Source: Tubulanus polymorphus (lineage: Eukaryota; Nemertea; Palaeonemertea; Tubulaniformes; Tubulanidae). From it: a DNA stretch of 64,000 bases. The DNA is taken from NCBI RefSeq assembly GCF_964204645.1, contig NC_134030.1:2333855-2397854 (forward strand), given 5' to 3'. Of the stretch, positions 1 to 11,436 are shown piece after piece. A model generated the notes under the pieces. That model made no database searches. It saw nothing but the letters and a program-made list of their open reading frames with translations, and was not told where the DNA came from. Positions within the stretch are counted from its first letter, which is position 1, and each line of letters starts with the position of its first letter. The position numbers and the translations under genes were made by a program.

Positions 1-222
1 AGGAGAGAATCCCACAATGATAATAAAAAGTCCGAAAATGAAACTTCGAGATAGTAGTTTATTTCAACGTTTCGACTATATCCTAATAGTCATCTTCAGG
101 AATAATAGTCATCTTCATTATTCCTGAAGATGACTATTAGGATATAGTCGAAACGTTGAAATAAACTACTATCTCGAAGTTTCATTTTCGGACTTTTTAT
201 TATCATTGTGGGATTCTCTCCT
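1..222. mobile_element. Foldback element, near-perfect palindrome with hammerhead-like core
   Basis: Arms of 106 bp (1-106 and 117-222) are reverse complements around a 10-bp loop. The outer end reads AGGAGAGAATCCCACAATGA. On the right arm, CCTGAAGATGACTAT then ATAGTCGAAACGTTG forms a 6-bp hairpin followed by GAAACG. The same end and core recur at 11621 and 40983. It probably lies in the next intron of the DEG/ENaC gene. Confidence 0.85.
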
Positions 223-266
223 CATCGCGTCAACACGGATATAGTGTTCTACCAATCGTGTATACG

Positions 267-3200
267 TTACTTTTCTAGTTCCACGAATGCCGACGAGATT
301 TTCGGGAAATCGTTAGATGAAAATTCACCCAAAATCCACAGCAGGTCATCGACGTAAAACATACTATGATTGCAAACTTTTAGAACGTCTGTCATTCTCC
401 CTATGACGTGACCGTTATTGGTTACATTTTGAAAAGGTCGTAAGAAGTTTTTGTCCGCGTCGTCCATCATCTTTTTCAGATCGATATCACTCGATTGATC
501 GGGTTGAATTTCTTCTAGAGCATTTGTCAATTTAGTGTAGGCGAAGTCTATAGACAATTGATGAGTGTTAGTTTTAGCCACCATGTTTTGCACTTTGGTA
601 AGAATATTCCCGAGTTGATCGTAAAGGTTTAAAGCGGTTTCGCCGATATCGCTCGCGTATTTCGTGTAGTTTTGAATCGAATTTTCAAACTCTGTCCATT
701 CGTACGCGGTCGGTGGTTTAGAGTCGAAATTCTGGATTTGTTGAATTGTATTGTCTGCCGCCCAAGCGATATCGTCGCTCCTTAACAAAAGTTGGTCTAA
801 AGTGTCTTTTATCTTTCCGAGTTCGTCGGATAGAATCGTCGCTGGAAAACGTCTCAGAGGATCTTCGGTATCGTCGTCTGGTTTCTCGTTCTCTTCTTTC
901 AAACTCAAATAGACGTCGAAGAATTCGTAATAAACTCGATATTGAACGTCGGAAACTCGATCGAAAATTTCGTAAACTTCACCGGCGCTCGCAATGTAGT
1001 CATCTTTCGGTTTTGACCTCGACAACAGGTAATCTCGCATTATATCTAAATGCGGACGAACTTCTAACTTTAAGGCTTGTCTGAATTCGGCTAACGGAGT
1101 TAGAATCATCGGTTCAATTCGATCAACCGCTGATACTTTCAAATAGTTTTTCTTGGTTTTTTCCAATTCTTCCACAATGGTGTAAAATGCATTGTATACA
1201 TCTATTGACGCATTGTCGACCACATCAATATTAGCTTTCAGAAACGTCGACAAAGCATTTATATGTGATTTGGTATCAACCAAATCGTTGTTGAATTTTG
1301 CGATTATCTTTAGGTCTTGGGTTTTTATTTTCGGGTCGACCCGATGAATGGCGTCCATTGAAGTCTGATAGTCGGAGACCAGAGTTTCTTCATGACTGTA
1401 TCTAGCCGATATGGTTTTAGCCATATAAGACGATAGCGACGAATAACTAATTTGCGATTCGTATGAGATTTTCTGACAAGGAATTGAACATTGTGAATTA
1501 CAAATTGATGAATTCCTTTTTACTTTGGCTGAAATGAATAACAAAAAAACATTTAATGAAATTAAATCTAAAACTTGTTAATCTACCAAACTTTTTCTAT
1601 TTTACTGTAACTTTGAACACAGTAATGTTAATGCAAATCATATAGTAACTATGTCCGAAGTTCCGTGTACAAATGTAACTGATAGTAAAACATAGCAATG
1701 ATAAAAATAGTGATTCAGAGCGATAGTGTTATGAAGATTCAAAAGCTGTTTTACACACGTAGTTTAACAGACAGACAGAATTTTGATTTTTTGTATTCTA
1801 CTTAAATCGTTCCATTTTACTGTGTCATTGTTTAGTTCAGTACGCAACTTGTTTAGTTTTACTTTGCACGCGATTTGTAAATCTGATCTGCAAGTTATTC
1901 AGCGATTCATGGAGATACGTTATGGAGGTTCAAGTGTAGCTTTACATAGTTGAACAGATAGAAATATGAATAAATGTTTGACTGAATAAAACGTACACAG
2001 TTCTAGTTGCATACAGTCACGGTTTTTGATCATGCTACAATAAGGCAATCCATCGAATTGATTTTGTTCCGCGTAGTAAGGCAAACACTGACAAACATCG
2101 GCAGCTTTTCTAATGTGACATTGTCTTAAACACGTTTCCAACGGAGCGACGCCATGTTTACAAGTACCGTGAGGATATGGCAGTTCAGTCGTCTGAAAAA
2201 TCAATTTATGTTTTTCTTGTTTTGACTTCCCATCACACGTTTAAGTATTCTAAACTAGATTTAAGACCAGTCTAAGACTATCTAAGTTCTATAGCCAATC
2301 TAAAAATTTAAGATCAGTTTTAAGAGATTGTGCAACTTTGCACGATTGTGCAACTGGCTCCAGATGCATTGACAACACTTATAAACGAGTTACCAAAAAA
2401 CTGTCGATTTGGTTTTTTAACAAATTATTTTCTACAAGTCAAGTTCATCCCTACCTGTAGTGTATTGATACCAATAACGGCCATCATTTTTGCCGGCACA
2501 AAAATTCCCAGGTTTTTGACTCGAGGAACTTCGTTTTTATCGTGAACAAGAACTCGTAATCCTGATGACTTGTGTTCACCGCTCATTGTCTGATACGTTT
2601 CCATATTTATCAATAATCTCAATCCGAATGCGATACCTAATGAATATTCATTAAACGTCATTAGCATATTTATTTGCATAACTATTAGATTGATTATTGT
2701 TCAGTCATTTTTTTTGTACTGCATTTTGACTAACTTTTGTCACCACACGTGTTGATGTATAATGGTCCAGTGTTAATCAAACATTTACTTTTTATTGTGC
2801 CTTAGAAATACTTTAAACCACTTCAATTTTATCCGTAATTAGTTTGGGGAAAAAGTTGATATTTGTTATCGTGATTTAGAGGCCCTCATTGGACGATGTT
2901 GAGTGCTTGGATTCTTGTCATCACATCACATCGGGTTCGAATCCCAGATATAGAAAATATTTACGAAAATCTGAATCTAACAGAATTCCGATACAGCTTT
3001 ACAGCAATATAAAACATTCACATTCATTTCAGTTTTTTTTTAGAGTACTAGATGTTTTTACGTCTTGAATTTCAATTTCTAAAACCTACCCGTTCCTTGT
3101 GAGGAAACGTTTCGTGATTGGTCGATGTTAAAACTGTAACACAAGCCGTAATCAGTGAATATTGCCGTGAAATTATTCGTATCCAGATTTTCAGATTGAA

Positions 3201-4134
3201 ACGACGCTTTTTTGATTGAATCTTTCATTCTGTGGCTCATGTTTAACATCAAATAACGTAAATCCATTTGAACGACAGACGATGATGAAGAGTTATAAGT
3301 TTTATCACTGTAAAATCCTGATACCTGTTCATGAAACCCGGCCGCCTCTACATCAGATAACCTTTAAACGAAGACAGTTTTATAGGTTTTAATTCTTTAT
3401 GAATTAGAAAAATTAGATTTTATTTCATTTACGATTTTATCATAAAATCCACTTGTAACAAAACTTTTGAATTGTATCGTTTTGAACAAGTCAATGAATT
3501 CGCCGATGACAGTTCAAAAAGATTTCTGACACTAATATCGTTGATAGATATTTCCTGTTCGCTAACGTTCTGAGTCTACAGTTCTACATATTTTACCTAA
3601 TTCAACATTCGTAAATGAAATAAAGTGGCTACCTGAAAGTGTTAGTGTTACAGATAGTAACAGCAGGGAATGATAGTTCTCCTGTTTCTGGTTTTCCCAC
3701 TGTTATATCAGAAGTTACAGGCCACGACAGATAATACGTGGTACGGTCATATATCTGATAACACAATACGCCAGTCATACCCACAAATAAAATCAACCAA
3801 ATCAACCTGAAATATATTACAATCAGAATAGATACTTTACAATCATCGCAGTTCTACAATTCATGGGTAGATTTGGAAGTTGTGCATGAATTAATAATCT
3901 TTAAATCGAATAAAGACTAAATTTGAAATAACTCTATCAATTCAAAGATCTATATGATCAAATATTACTTTCCCTGTGCTGGAGTATAGGTTGAAGAATA
4001 AGCTATACTCACCTAGCGTAGAAGTTAGGCGAATGTGCGATGTATTTCACTCCGTGGAAGTTTGTTTCATTAGCGAAATCAAGAGCCGCCGTTTTAAAAC
4101 TCTCTTTCTCTTTCGCGTCTTGTTTTTCAGCCAT
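267..4134 (-). CDS. DEG/ENaC family sodium channel, 3' part outside the window
   Basis: This is an amiloride-sensitive-type (ASIC/FaNaC/degenerin superfamily) cation channel subunit of the plasma membrane. Six exons read right to left: 4134-4013, 3806-3633, 3361-3090, 2636-2455, 2192-1997 and 1528-271, all with GT-AG borders and matching phases. The start is the ATG at 4134. The N-terminal exon carries the conserved HG motif (TNFHGVKYIA). Exon 2 holds TM1 (LIWLILFVGMTGVLCY) and the family hallmark FPAVTICN. Exon 3 ends in GLCYSFN. Exons 5 and 6 carry the cysteine-rich domain, including YPHGTCKH, CQCLPYY and CSIPCQKISY. TM2 is not reached. Exon 6 reads on for about 340 charged, helix-like residues and stops at 267 unless a donor at 271/270 (AAAA|GTAACG) is used. 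The encoded part is at least 734 aa, against about 500-600 for a usual subunit. Family assignment is firm; ligand and subtype are unknown. Confidence 0.9.
2241..2366. repeat. Decayed copy of the CAGGGGCCAGTTGCA foldback family
   Basis: Within intron 4 of the channel gene (2193-2454), the segment contains TTTAAGACCAGTCTAAGAC, a CTATAGCCAATCTAA stretch and the end GTGCAACTGGCTCCAG. These match, in degraded form, the interior and terminus of the elements at 26243 and 35234. Confidence 0.5.
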
Positions 4135-4449
4135 TGTTTCAAGCAATTGAAAATAGTTGAGAATAAAAGTAGTTTTAACGATTCAAACTCAATTGACGAA
4201 TTACCCCCGAAAACTTATGCGAAATCTGCAGAACGGAGCGGTTATAATATCAACTGAATCCTCCTTGTGTAAGAAAAACTCCTGACTATTCCCGATTTTG
4301 TTGTTAAGAGGGCGGTGAGGTCACAATCCAAGCTACAGACGCACAAACGTTCAAACCCCGTGAGTCTGCTGTAACACGCGATATCAACAACTGGTAGCCA
4401 TGAAACTGTATCGGCTGAAAGAATGATTTTTTGAAATAAAGCCCGGAAT

Positions 4450-4680
4450 AGAACAATCGATATTTGTTACATTTTAACCTGAACACACGTCATTAGCGTC
4501 AATTCAGGAACAAATTAAAAATGCAAAATTGAATGAGAGAAGTACCTTAAACAATTGGATCCACCGGTGAAACGAAAATATCTGCCGTGGCACATCACGC
4601 AGCTCGTATTGACTGATCCTGCGGGAGGTCTACAGCCTTTTAATTGCCAGTAATATTTCAGATGTGTAATGGCTTCATTG
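4450..4680 (-). other. Possible unassigned cysteine-rich coding exon
   Basis: On the minus strand about 4650-4550 an open frame reads GCRPPAGSVNTSCVMC then HGRYFRFTGGSNCLR and ends at a donor-like AAG|GTACTT. The Cys/Gly spacing looks like an extracellular domain. The only upstream acceptor candidate (AAAAG|G) lacks a good pyrimidine tract, and I could not join it in frame to a downstream exon. It lies upstream of the channel gene on the same strand. I do not recognise the family. Confidence 0.22.
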
Positions 4681-4815
4681 AACATTATCAAACATGCATG
4701 AGTATGTGAATTATAATCGATTAATTGGATTGTTTTCGTAGCGATCAAACCAGTTTACAGTCGTTTCTATTGTTTCATAAATGTTATTGACGCAGGTGTT
4801 CTTCTGCTGCTAGGA

Positions 4816-5052
4816 GCGTGCATCCCTCTCAGCCTGGACTTTGCCCCCTCCAGTCTGGACCCTGGCTGCACCCCATCAACCTGGACCTTGCACCCCTCTC
4901 AGCCTGGACTTTGCCCCCTCCAGTCTGGACCCTGGCTGCACCCCATCAACCTGGACCTTGCACCCCTCTCAGCCTGGACTTTGCCCCCTCCAGTCTGGAC
5001 CCTGGCTGCACCCCATCAACCTGGACCTTGCACCCCTCTCAGCCTGGAACCT
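4816..5052. repeat. 70-bp tandem repeat, about 3.3 copies
   Basis: The unit beginning CCTGGCTGCACCCCATCAAC recurs at 4861, 4931 and 5001, giving an exact 70-bp period. It is C-rich and stop-free in several plus-strand frames, so the three overlapping ORFs here (Pro/Trp/Leu-rich) are products of the repeat rather than genes. Confidence 0.9.
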
Positions 5053-5584
5053 GCACAGACACACTTCACATGTATTCAGAACTTCACTCGAGAGACATTT
5101 TTGATTAAGAATATTCTACAAACATTAGATATTGGAGATTTTATCAGCACCCTGTCAGAAACTAATCGCCCACAGAGCACGCAGTTGACTAAGGTGGATG
5201 CCCGAGGAGCTGGCCTCAGCGTACTAGACCTATATAATGGAATTGAAGATATATAATATCATTATCAGTCGAGGGCAGATTATTTAACCTTGTCACGACT
5301 AAGCCATATATATCGTAATCCTTATTGAGTAGAGACGATGATCAAAGTAATTTCCCTAATGTCACAATTATTTCTATATCAGCTTCATCATGACGGATAT
5401 CGTATGACGTATATTCTGCAGCCGTGTAACGGTTAGTTAACAGTAAGCCGCTAACAGCGCTCTGTAGATTTCGCTGTAATTATCCCGTCATTTTCACCTC
5501 GAATCGAGAAAGAGTTGTAAGAGTTTTTAGTTTTCCGTCGCGCACACGCACGATTTTCATTCATAATTCCATCGCTGAACGATA
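5053..5584. other. Intergenic DNA upstream of the opsin gene
   Basis: No convincing ORF or repeat was found. This should hold the opsin promoter and 5' leader, but I cannot identify a TATA box or defined sites with confidence. Confidence 0.4.
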
Positions 5585-8500
5585 ATGACGAACGGATCTC
5601 AAATTCAGCCCTTAAAACTCTCGTCGACTACGTATTTCATCACCGGATTTTTCCTCACTTCGATTTGTAAGTTAATTCCGTGTTTTGTTTTTTTTTAAAG
5701 TGAACCATTTGCGACCAAAACTTCAAACTATTCGAATATACGTATTAGGTTATTTTTCTGTCACCCGTTGCTTATGTGTCTTACCTATCTTTTAACCAAT
5801 GTTTGAAATATCACGATACAGGGGGCAGTTACAGAAAGGTTGTTTGATGTTAACCAGTTTTTGAATACATCAGTAGCGGGTCAGAAAGGTTTTGTAATGT
5901 TATCTAGTGTTTAAATACCGCAGTGCACGATCCAAAAGGTTTTATCTACTGTGAATCTGTGTTGGTTAAAGCAAGGAGGTGAGTTAAAGGCTCCCTTGTT
6001 AACGGCTTTATTTTTAATATCAACTGAGAGGTGGACCCTTCTGATATCAGGTACCGCGGTAGAGAGATCAGTCATTTGTTAAGTGATGTTATCAAATAAC
6101 ATTGTAAAAATTATGTCTTGTTTTTTTCTCTAGTAATGACTTAAGACGTGGTTCATTGCATTTTGTATTAAAGGTGTTGTGGCGACGGTTGGAAATACAT
6201 TTCTACTATTACTTCTCACCAAATTCAAGCTATTTCATCGACCTATTAATCTCTTATTGATTAACCTGTCCGTAGCCGATCTCATCGAAGCTTTCATCGC
6301 CTACATATTTGCCGTGATTTCCACTTTCCAGCAAAGGTAAGCTTTTTCTTTTGTAATGTACCCAGACTTGGAAATTTCAGAAAAAGAAAAAAGGAAAAAG
6401 CGAAAACTTGGAAAATTATGGATAAATGTTCAATCATGTATAGAAAATATTACTTTTTCGGCCTCAACCCGTTTGGTGTCACTCAGGGCAACATTAGCCC
6501 CTCAAACAACTGTGTGTAACTTATGATTCGAAGTTTCGTCTTTTCCAATCAGGGGAAGTTAGGCCAGAGAACACTCTGCAGCCACCAGGGCTTAGCTACC
6601 GAGTCGTGAAGTCCAAGAGTGGACTCTAGTGTAGATTTGGTCTGATGCTAGATTGGCTATACCATGTTTGTACAACTGGGCCATGTATTCGAACCTATGA
6701 CTACTAGATTGACCATTCTGTCGAATCGTAGTTCTTTAAACGTATTGGATATAAAGTCATGCTCTTCGTGTATATTTTACAGATGGCTGTTTGGATATAC
6801 GGGCTGTGCGCTGTACGGTTTTGTATGTTTTGCTACTGCCCTCAGTAATATTTTCACCCATGTCGCACTGGCCGTCTACAGATACAGATGCGTTTGTAAA
6901 CCAAAATTTTTGGGTAAGTAAAAATCAAACGATTTCGCAGCCATCTTGGATTTTGAATAATGGACGCGAGACTAGCGGGCTGAAATGGTTGATTGTTTGC
7001 CAATTGGAATTTCGCCTACAAGTCATACGTGATTACCACCAAATCATATATCATGAGGTGTGATCCAAAATGGCCGCCTCGCTAATAGGGGGTGCAGTAG
7101 TTTGTCATAGGCAGAGGAAGAGGAAGAAGTCCTCGACTGCCGCAGTTGCTTTGTTTAGTCAACATATTCTACTAAATGAAATTGCAAAACTGCCCAACGA
7201 GTGGCAAATATCTTTCCCCGTGAGACTGATCAAATTGAATCTAAAATTTAAAAAAAACAACATCAAATTGAAAAAATGTATAGCCTACCACGTTTATTTC
7301 CATCATCAAAACAGTTCAATTCTAACAATCATTTGGTGACCTTTTATTAAACTTCATTAAATTAGATACATTTAATGTACTTAAGATAATGTTTTTTTTT
7401 TAAGTCAAACTTCTTCATTTTTACGAATCCTAGACACACCATACATGGTTCAGTCTCTGTAAGCCATTAGTCAGTGTTACGTATTCCGTAACCCATCGTA
7501 TTCTTTACCAACAGATCTTTCATTGGACCCGAGCACATCGTTGTATTTGGTAGTTTTGGGAATATGGTCGTTGTCGATTGCCTGGAGTGTTCTTCCGTTC
7601 ATCGGTTGGGGGCGCTACGGACCGGAACCTTTCGATACTTCCTGTTCGATCAATTGGCATGCGACTGATTACAGTAATTTTTCGTACACGATCTCAACGT
7701 TCTTTACGACTCTCATTATACCTGCCGTAGTGATGATCGGCTGCTATGTGAAGGTATTTGATTCTATTCATTTCATGATCATCAAAGTAAGAAATCAATA
7801 AACTATATACTGATTACACATTAAACATGACAATCACCGAAAAGATAATATCAATCTAATCAATATGCAACAAGATATGCTAATGAAGTTGTATGAATAT
7901 TCATTAGGTATCGATGTATTGGAGCATGATGAATTTACAAATATGTATATAGTATAAAAAGGGAAATCTATAGTTCTCTATAGTTCGAACAGTGGGAAAG
8001 ATCAATCATAAGTTTTTTTTTTTTTTTTTTTTTTTTTTTGATCTTAAAATAGGGATTGTCCCTGTTGTTTATTTGGTTTGTAAAGTTCGTTAGATTTTTT
8101 GATTGAGTGTCCCTTACAGACCCACCACACCTGCCGGGAGCGAAACAGGGGGTCAATCATAAGTTTTAACGCTTTAGAGCCAAATATCAGCCTTACACTG
8201 GTGAGTAATAGGGGTAATGGGCTTTCAAGCCAAAGGTCGAACGGTCGAGCTCATTAAAAAACAAATATTGAAAGTAATTTAAAACTATAATATATTTTCA
8301 TAACCGTGTGTATTTCAGTTGAATAATAGAATAATTATTATTATCAAAATATATTTGATTATATGAATTTGTGTATTGTAAATAAATCAATTGGTCGCGG
8401 AGCGGAGCGGTAGCGAAGTGGAGCGACCAATTGATTTAATACAATATGCTTTTTAAATTTAAATTATTGATATCTTAGAATAAATATTTAGTTATAATAT

Positions 8501-9484
8501 AAAATACACACGGTTATGAAAATATATTATAGTTTTAAATTACTTTCAATATTTGTTTTTTAATGAGCTCGACCGTTCGACCTTTGGCTTGAAAGCCCAT
8601 TACCCCTATTACACTGGTGGAGTCAAATTTCCAGAGATTGGAACAGAATAGGTATATCATGTAGATACGAACAGACAATATTATAAATTACAGATGGCTT
8701 GTTACAACAAACAACTGCGCAGGAATATAACACCGCTAGACGCAGTACCGCCACGTACTACCTGCCCCGGATGTTCATCCGCTAATGGAAGCGAAACGAC
8801 GACAATTATCAGCTCTGCTCAGACGACTTTATCCATCTTAGAACAGAGAGCTAATTGTGTACGTATTAACCCCTTCATATTACCCCCCCCCCCAGATTTC
8901 CAATCAATCACGCCACTCCCAGTGCTATTCACACTCATCAACTTCAACGCCCACTCCCCCAAATATCCACTCTCACCACCCCCATAAAACTAATAAGATG
9001 AATAAAACTAATAAGAAGATCCGCCATCCATCAGTCCTGAACATCTACCATTTGAGAATTTATAGTTTTAGTTCTTGCGATCGTCACCAGAGGACTGAAA
9101 GATGCAACATTCCAATCAGAAACATTTGCTCCGGATCCCAATATGTCAACGGCTGTTATGATATTGATTGTATTAACGGTCTTTATTTTGTAGGTAATCT
9201 CCGTCACCATGATTCTATTTTTTGTTGCCTGGTTACCGTACGGTATACTATCCATCATGGCGGCTTTCGGGTTCAAGGTCACGCCTAGTCTGGCAATAGT
9301 TCCGGTGATGTTGGCCAAGTCGCAATCCGCCTTCAATCCGATAGTCATCATCTCAATGCATGCACATGTTCGAAAAGCGCTGAAGGCGTTACTATTGAAG
9401 AACCCAGCCGGTTTGGAGTTGCCGGTCGCCGATAACGACCAGGCGCGATCAGTGCCCGCTCATACACGCACTTCAAAATTCTGA
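5585..9484 (+). CDS. Opsin, group-4 (RGR/retinochrome/peropsin/neuropsin-like), 356 aa
   Basis: A retinal-binding seven-TM receptor or photoisomerase. Six exons: 5585-5666, 6174-6336, 6783-6913, 7515-7753, 8694-8858 and 9194-9484, all GT-AG and phase-consistent. TM1-TM2 contain GNTFLLLLTKFKLFHRP and LLINLSVADLIEAF. TM3 begins with the disulfide Cys (GYTGCALYGF). ECL2 reads GWGRYGPEPFDTSCSINW, with the Glu equivalent to bovine E181 and the partner Cys. TM6 reads FFVAWLPYGILSIMAAFG. TM7 reads PVMLAKSQSAFNPIVI, with the retinal Schiff-base lysine at residue 302. Two G-protein-coupling motifs are altered: the E/DRY position is YRY (AVYRYRCVCKP), and NPxxY is NPIVI. The GWGxYxxEPxxTSC loop points to group-4 opsins. 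The exact subfamily is not settled. Confidence 0.93.
8002..8167 (-). mobile_element. Short retrotransposed copy with 15-bp target duplication
   Basis: The body (about 8041-8152) is in minus orientation and its polyA tail appears as a T run at 8014-8039. The direct repeat TCAATCATAAGTTTT occurs at 8002-8016 and again at 8153-8167, the signature of target-primed reverse transcription. Read on the minus strand it starts near CCCCCTGTTTCGC and contains GCAGGTGTGGTGGGTCTGTA. A relative lies at 55316-55518. It is a short SINE or a 5'-truncated LINE tail; which of these is not decidable here. Confidence 0.8.
8204..8611. mobile_element. 408-bp foldback MITE, hAT-like, 8-bp target duplication
   Basis: Inverted arms begin TAATAGGGGTAATGGGCTTT, extend about 125 bp inward, and are flanked by the direct repeat CACTGGTG (8196-8203 and 8612-8619). 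The AGGGGT...GGGC-type ends and 8-bp duplication are typical of hAT transposons. The centre (8387-8438) is a GC-rich hairpin within CAATTGGTCGC and its complement. There is no coding capacity, so it is non-autonomous. Confidence 0.75.
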
Positions 9485-10145
9485 GCGTTCTGCCGAATTG
9501 TAGGATTATGGGATTCGATCCCACCTCGTCCTACAGATGTATACCAACAACACAAAACTGAAAAGGAGATAACTGACAGGTCACGGTTAGCTTTAGAATA
9601 ATATGTCAGTTACAAAGTTACGATTCCTATTTATTTGGAGTTGTTTGGAGTCATTTCCATCGCAAATATAACGTACAATTCTGATCTTCCCTTCTATCTC
9701 TCAATATTTGAATATTTAAACAGATCCACGAGTTTCTTTTTTAAAAATTCATTTATTCCGCTATTTTCATGTAAATTGAAAATGTGCTTTATTCATGTGT
9801 GTCAAGTTTCCTATGGTTTATCAGTGTCACGAATGAATTATTCATTTGAATCATGTTTAGTGTTTTATAGGTGAAAATCAATTCTATTAATTGTAGTTTG
9901 TTTGTGATGTTTGTGGAAATTATTTTTTAAACGAGTCAAGAATTTCCGTCTCAAATTGAACTTATTGGTACACGATGTATCAAAAATGTATCAAAATGTA
10001 TAAGAAAGATACAGAGTTCTCCCTTAAAGCGAAATACGTCCAATGTTATATACAGTTGATCACAAGACATGAAGCCGGGGTATTACCGGGCAATTTATGT
10101 ATTTTTGATGATGAAAATGTAAATGATAGAAATTGTCAAACTTTG
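9485..10145 (+). other. Region downstream of opsin, including probable 3' UTR
   Basis: AT-rich sequence after the opsin stop. The first AATAAA-type signal seen lies far downstream near 10158, so the 3' end is unknown. No further gene was found. Confidence 0.35.
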
Positions 10146-10271
10146 TATGAAAGTTGTAATAAAAAGTTCATGAATTTGTGTTTAACTCAGCGACGTTGAT
10201 TCTGTTCATATGAAAGTTGTAATAAAAAGTTCATGAATTTGTGTTCAACTCAACGACGTTGATTCTGTTCA
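10146..10271. repeat. 63-bp tandem duplication
   Basis: Two adjacent copies, 10146-10208 and 10209-10271, both beginning TATGAAAGTTGTAATAAAAA, differ at only a few positions. Confidence 0.9.
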
Positions 10272-10635
10272 TATTCGATTCGTACTCGAGTTATCCTTTG
10301 ACTCCTGGCCGAGAAAATTCTCTGAAATTATGAAAATCTTAAACGGTTTCTCGAGAATCATGGAATGAGGTACATATCTATGTATTATAAGCATTTTTAC
10401 GGTGATAATCATCCGCTAATAGTTTGATGACACTCCTTGAAGATTTTAGCAGGTCATTATGGCAGAAGATAATTTGCTGTTAATTATCAAATGATTCGCT
10501 ATTAACCATTAGTGAAACATCCCGCATCGTAACGGTTATAACGAAGAATTCTACAATATAAAAGAAAATCGAGTCCGAAATTGTTTCATTAATGTTTTAT
10601 TTATTTGGCTAATGCTTTATTTGGCTTCAGTAAAA

Positions 10636-10830
10636 CATTGAAGATGACTGACTACATTCAGGATAAATTCGAAACGTTGAAATAAACTATCGAGGAAACA
10701 TCTCGATTTCATCCTAAAAGCGATCTTCGGGTTTGTTACATTTTGTAATAGTAATTCCTGAAGATGACTGGCTATCAAGTATATAGTCGAAATATCGTAA
10801 TAAACTATAAGCTCAAGGAATTATTTCGGA
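10636..10830. repeat. Two solo cores of the GAAACGTTG foldback family
   Basis: TGAAGATGACTGACTACATT is followed by TCGAAACGTTGAAATAAACT at 10640-10688. CCTGAAGATGACTGGCTATC is followed by TAGTCGAAATATCGTAATAA at 10756-10803. Both match the core of 1-222 in the same orientation, without intact outer arms. Confidence 0.65.
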
Positions 10831-11436
10831 CTCTTTTGCAGTAATTTTTCTGATTATGATTTGCTGGTATATAAGATTATCTCAATAATTCGTGTTGTTA
10901 TCGCATACTGGTTTTCATTATACATAATATTTGAAAGCAATAATAAAATGCTGAAAACCTGCCCGTTCTCTATTCAGTGTATATAGACACTATTAAGAGT
11001 ATGTAAACCTGATATTGGTGTTGGCGTTCGTCTGTTTATTTGTCGTATAAAGACAGTAATGATTGTCACGGGCAATAAAACCGTTGATTATGCTTGCTGT
11101 TTGTCACGCCACGGTAGATCTGTTAATACTCGTGCCCGGTGCGGTTTTTAAGACGTATATATTTTAAATACATATATATTTCGGTATATGAAAACATACG
11201 GACGATTTTACGGTGAGGACGATAAGGAAATTGAAGACTGTGTCTCATATCGACGTGTATTTTTGCGAGGAGTATTTTATAAAAAATATGTGAAGTAACT
11301 ATAGAAAATTCACGCAATTCAACAATAAACTTATCTTACTTACTGATAAGACGAGAAGTGCGATAAGTTGTAAATCATATATATAGTGTTATAAAGGGAT
11401 TTTACTTTCTTATCGAGAACTAAAAAAACTACAGAG
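10831..11436. other. Intergenic, upstream of the unassigned seven-exon gene
   Basis: AT-rich single-copy sequence with no supported ORF. The promoter of the gene starting at 11437 should lie here, but no motif is diagnostic. Confidence 0.35.

Larger units (their letters stand above)
7754..8693 (+). other. Opsin intron 4 with two transposon insertions
   Basis: This is the longest opsin intron, bounded by AAG|GTATTT and ATTACAG|ATGGCT. It contains a polyA retro-insertion (8017-8152) and a 408-bp foldback (8204-8611) 36 bp apart. The remainder is AT-rich single-copy sequence. Confidence 0.8.

Noticed and set aside
746-1084. 112-aa arginine-rich plus-strand ORF
   Set aside because: It is antisense to the well-supported DEG/ENaC exon and is a shadow frame.
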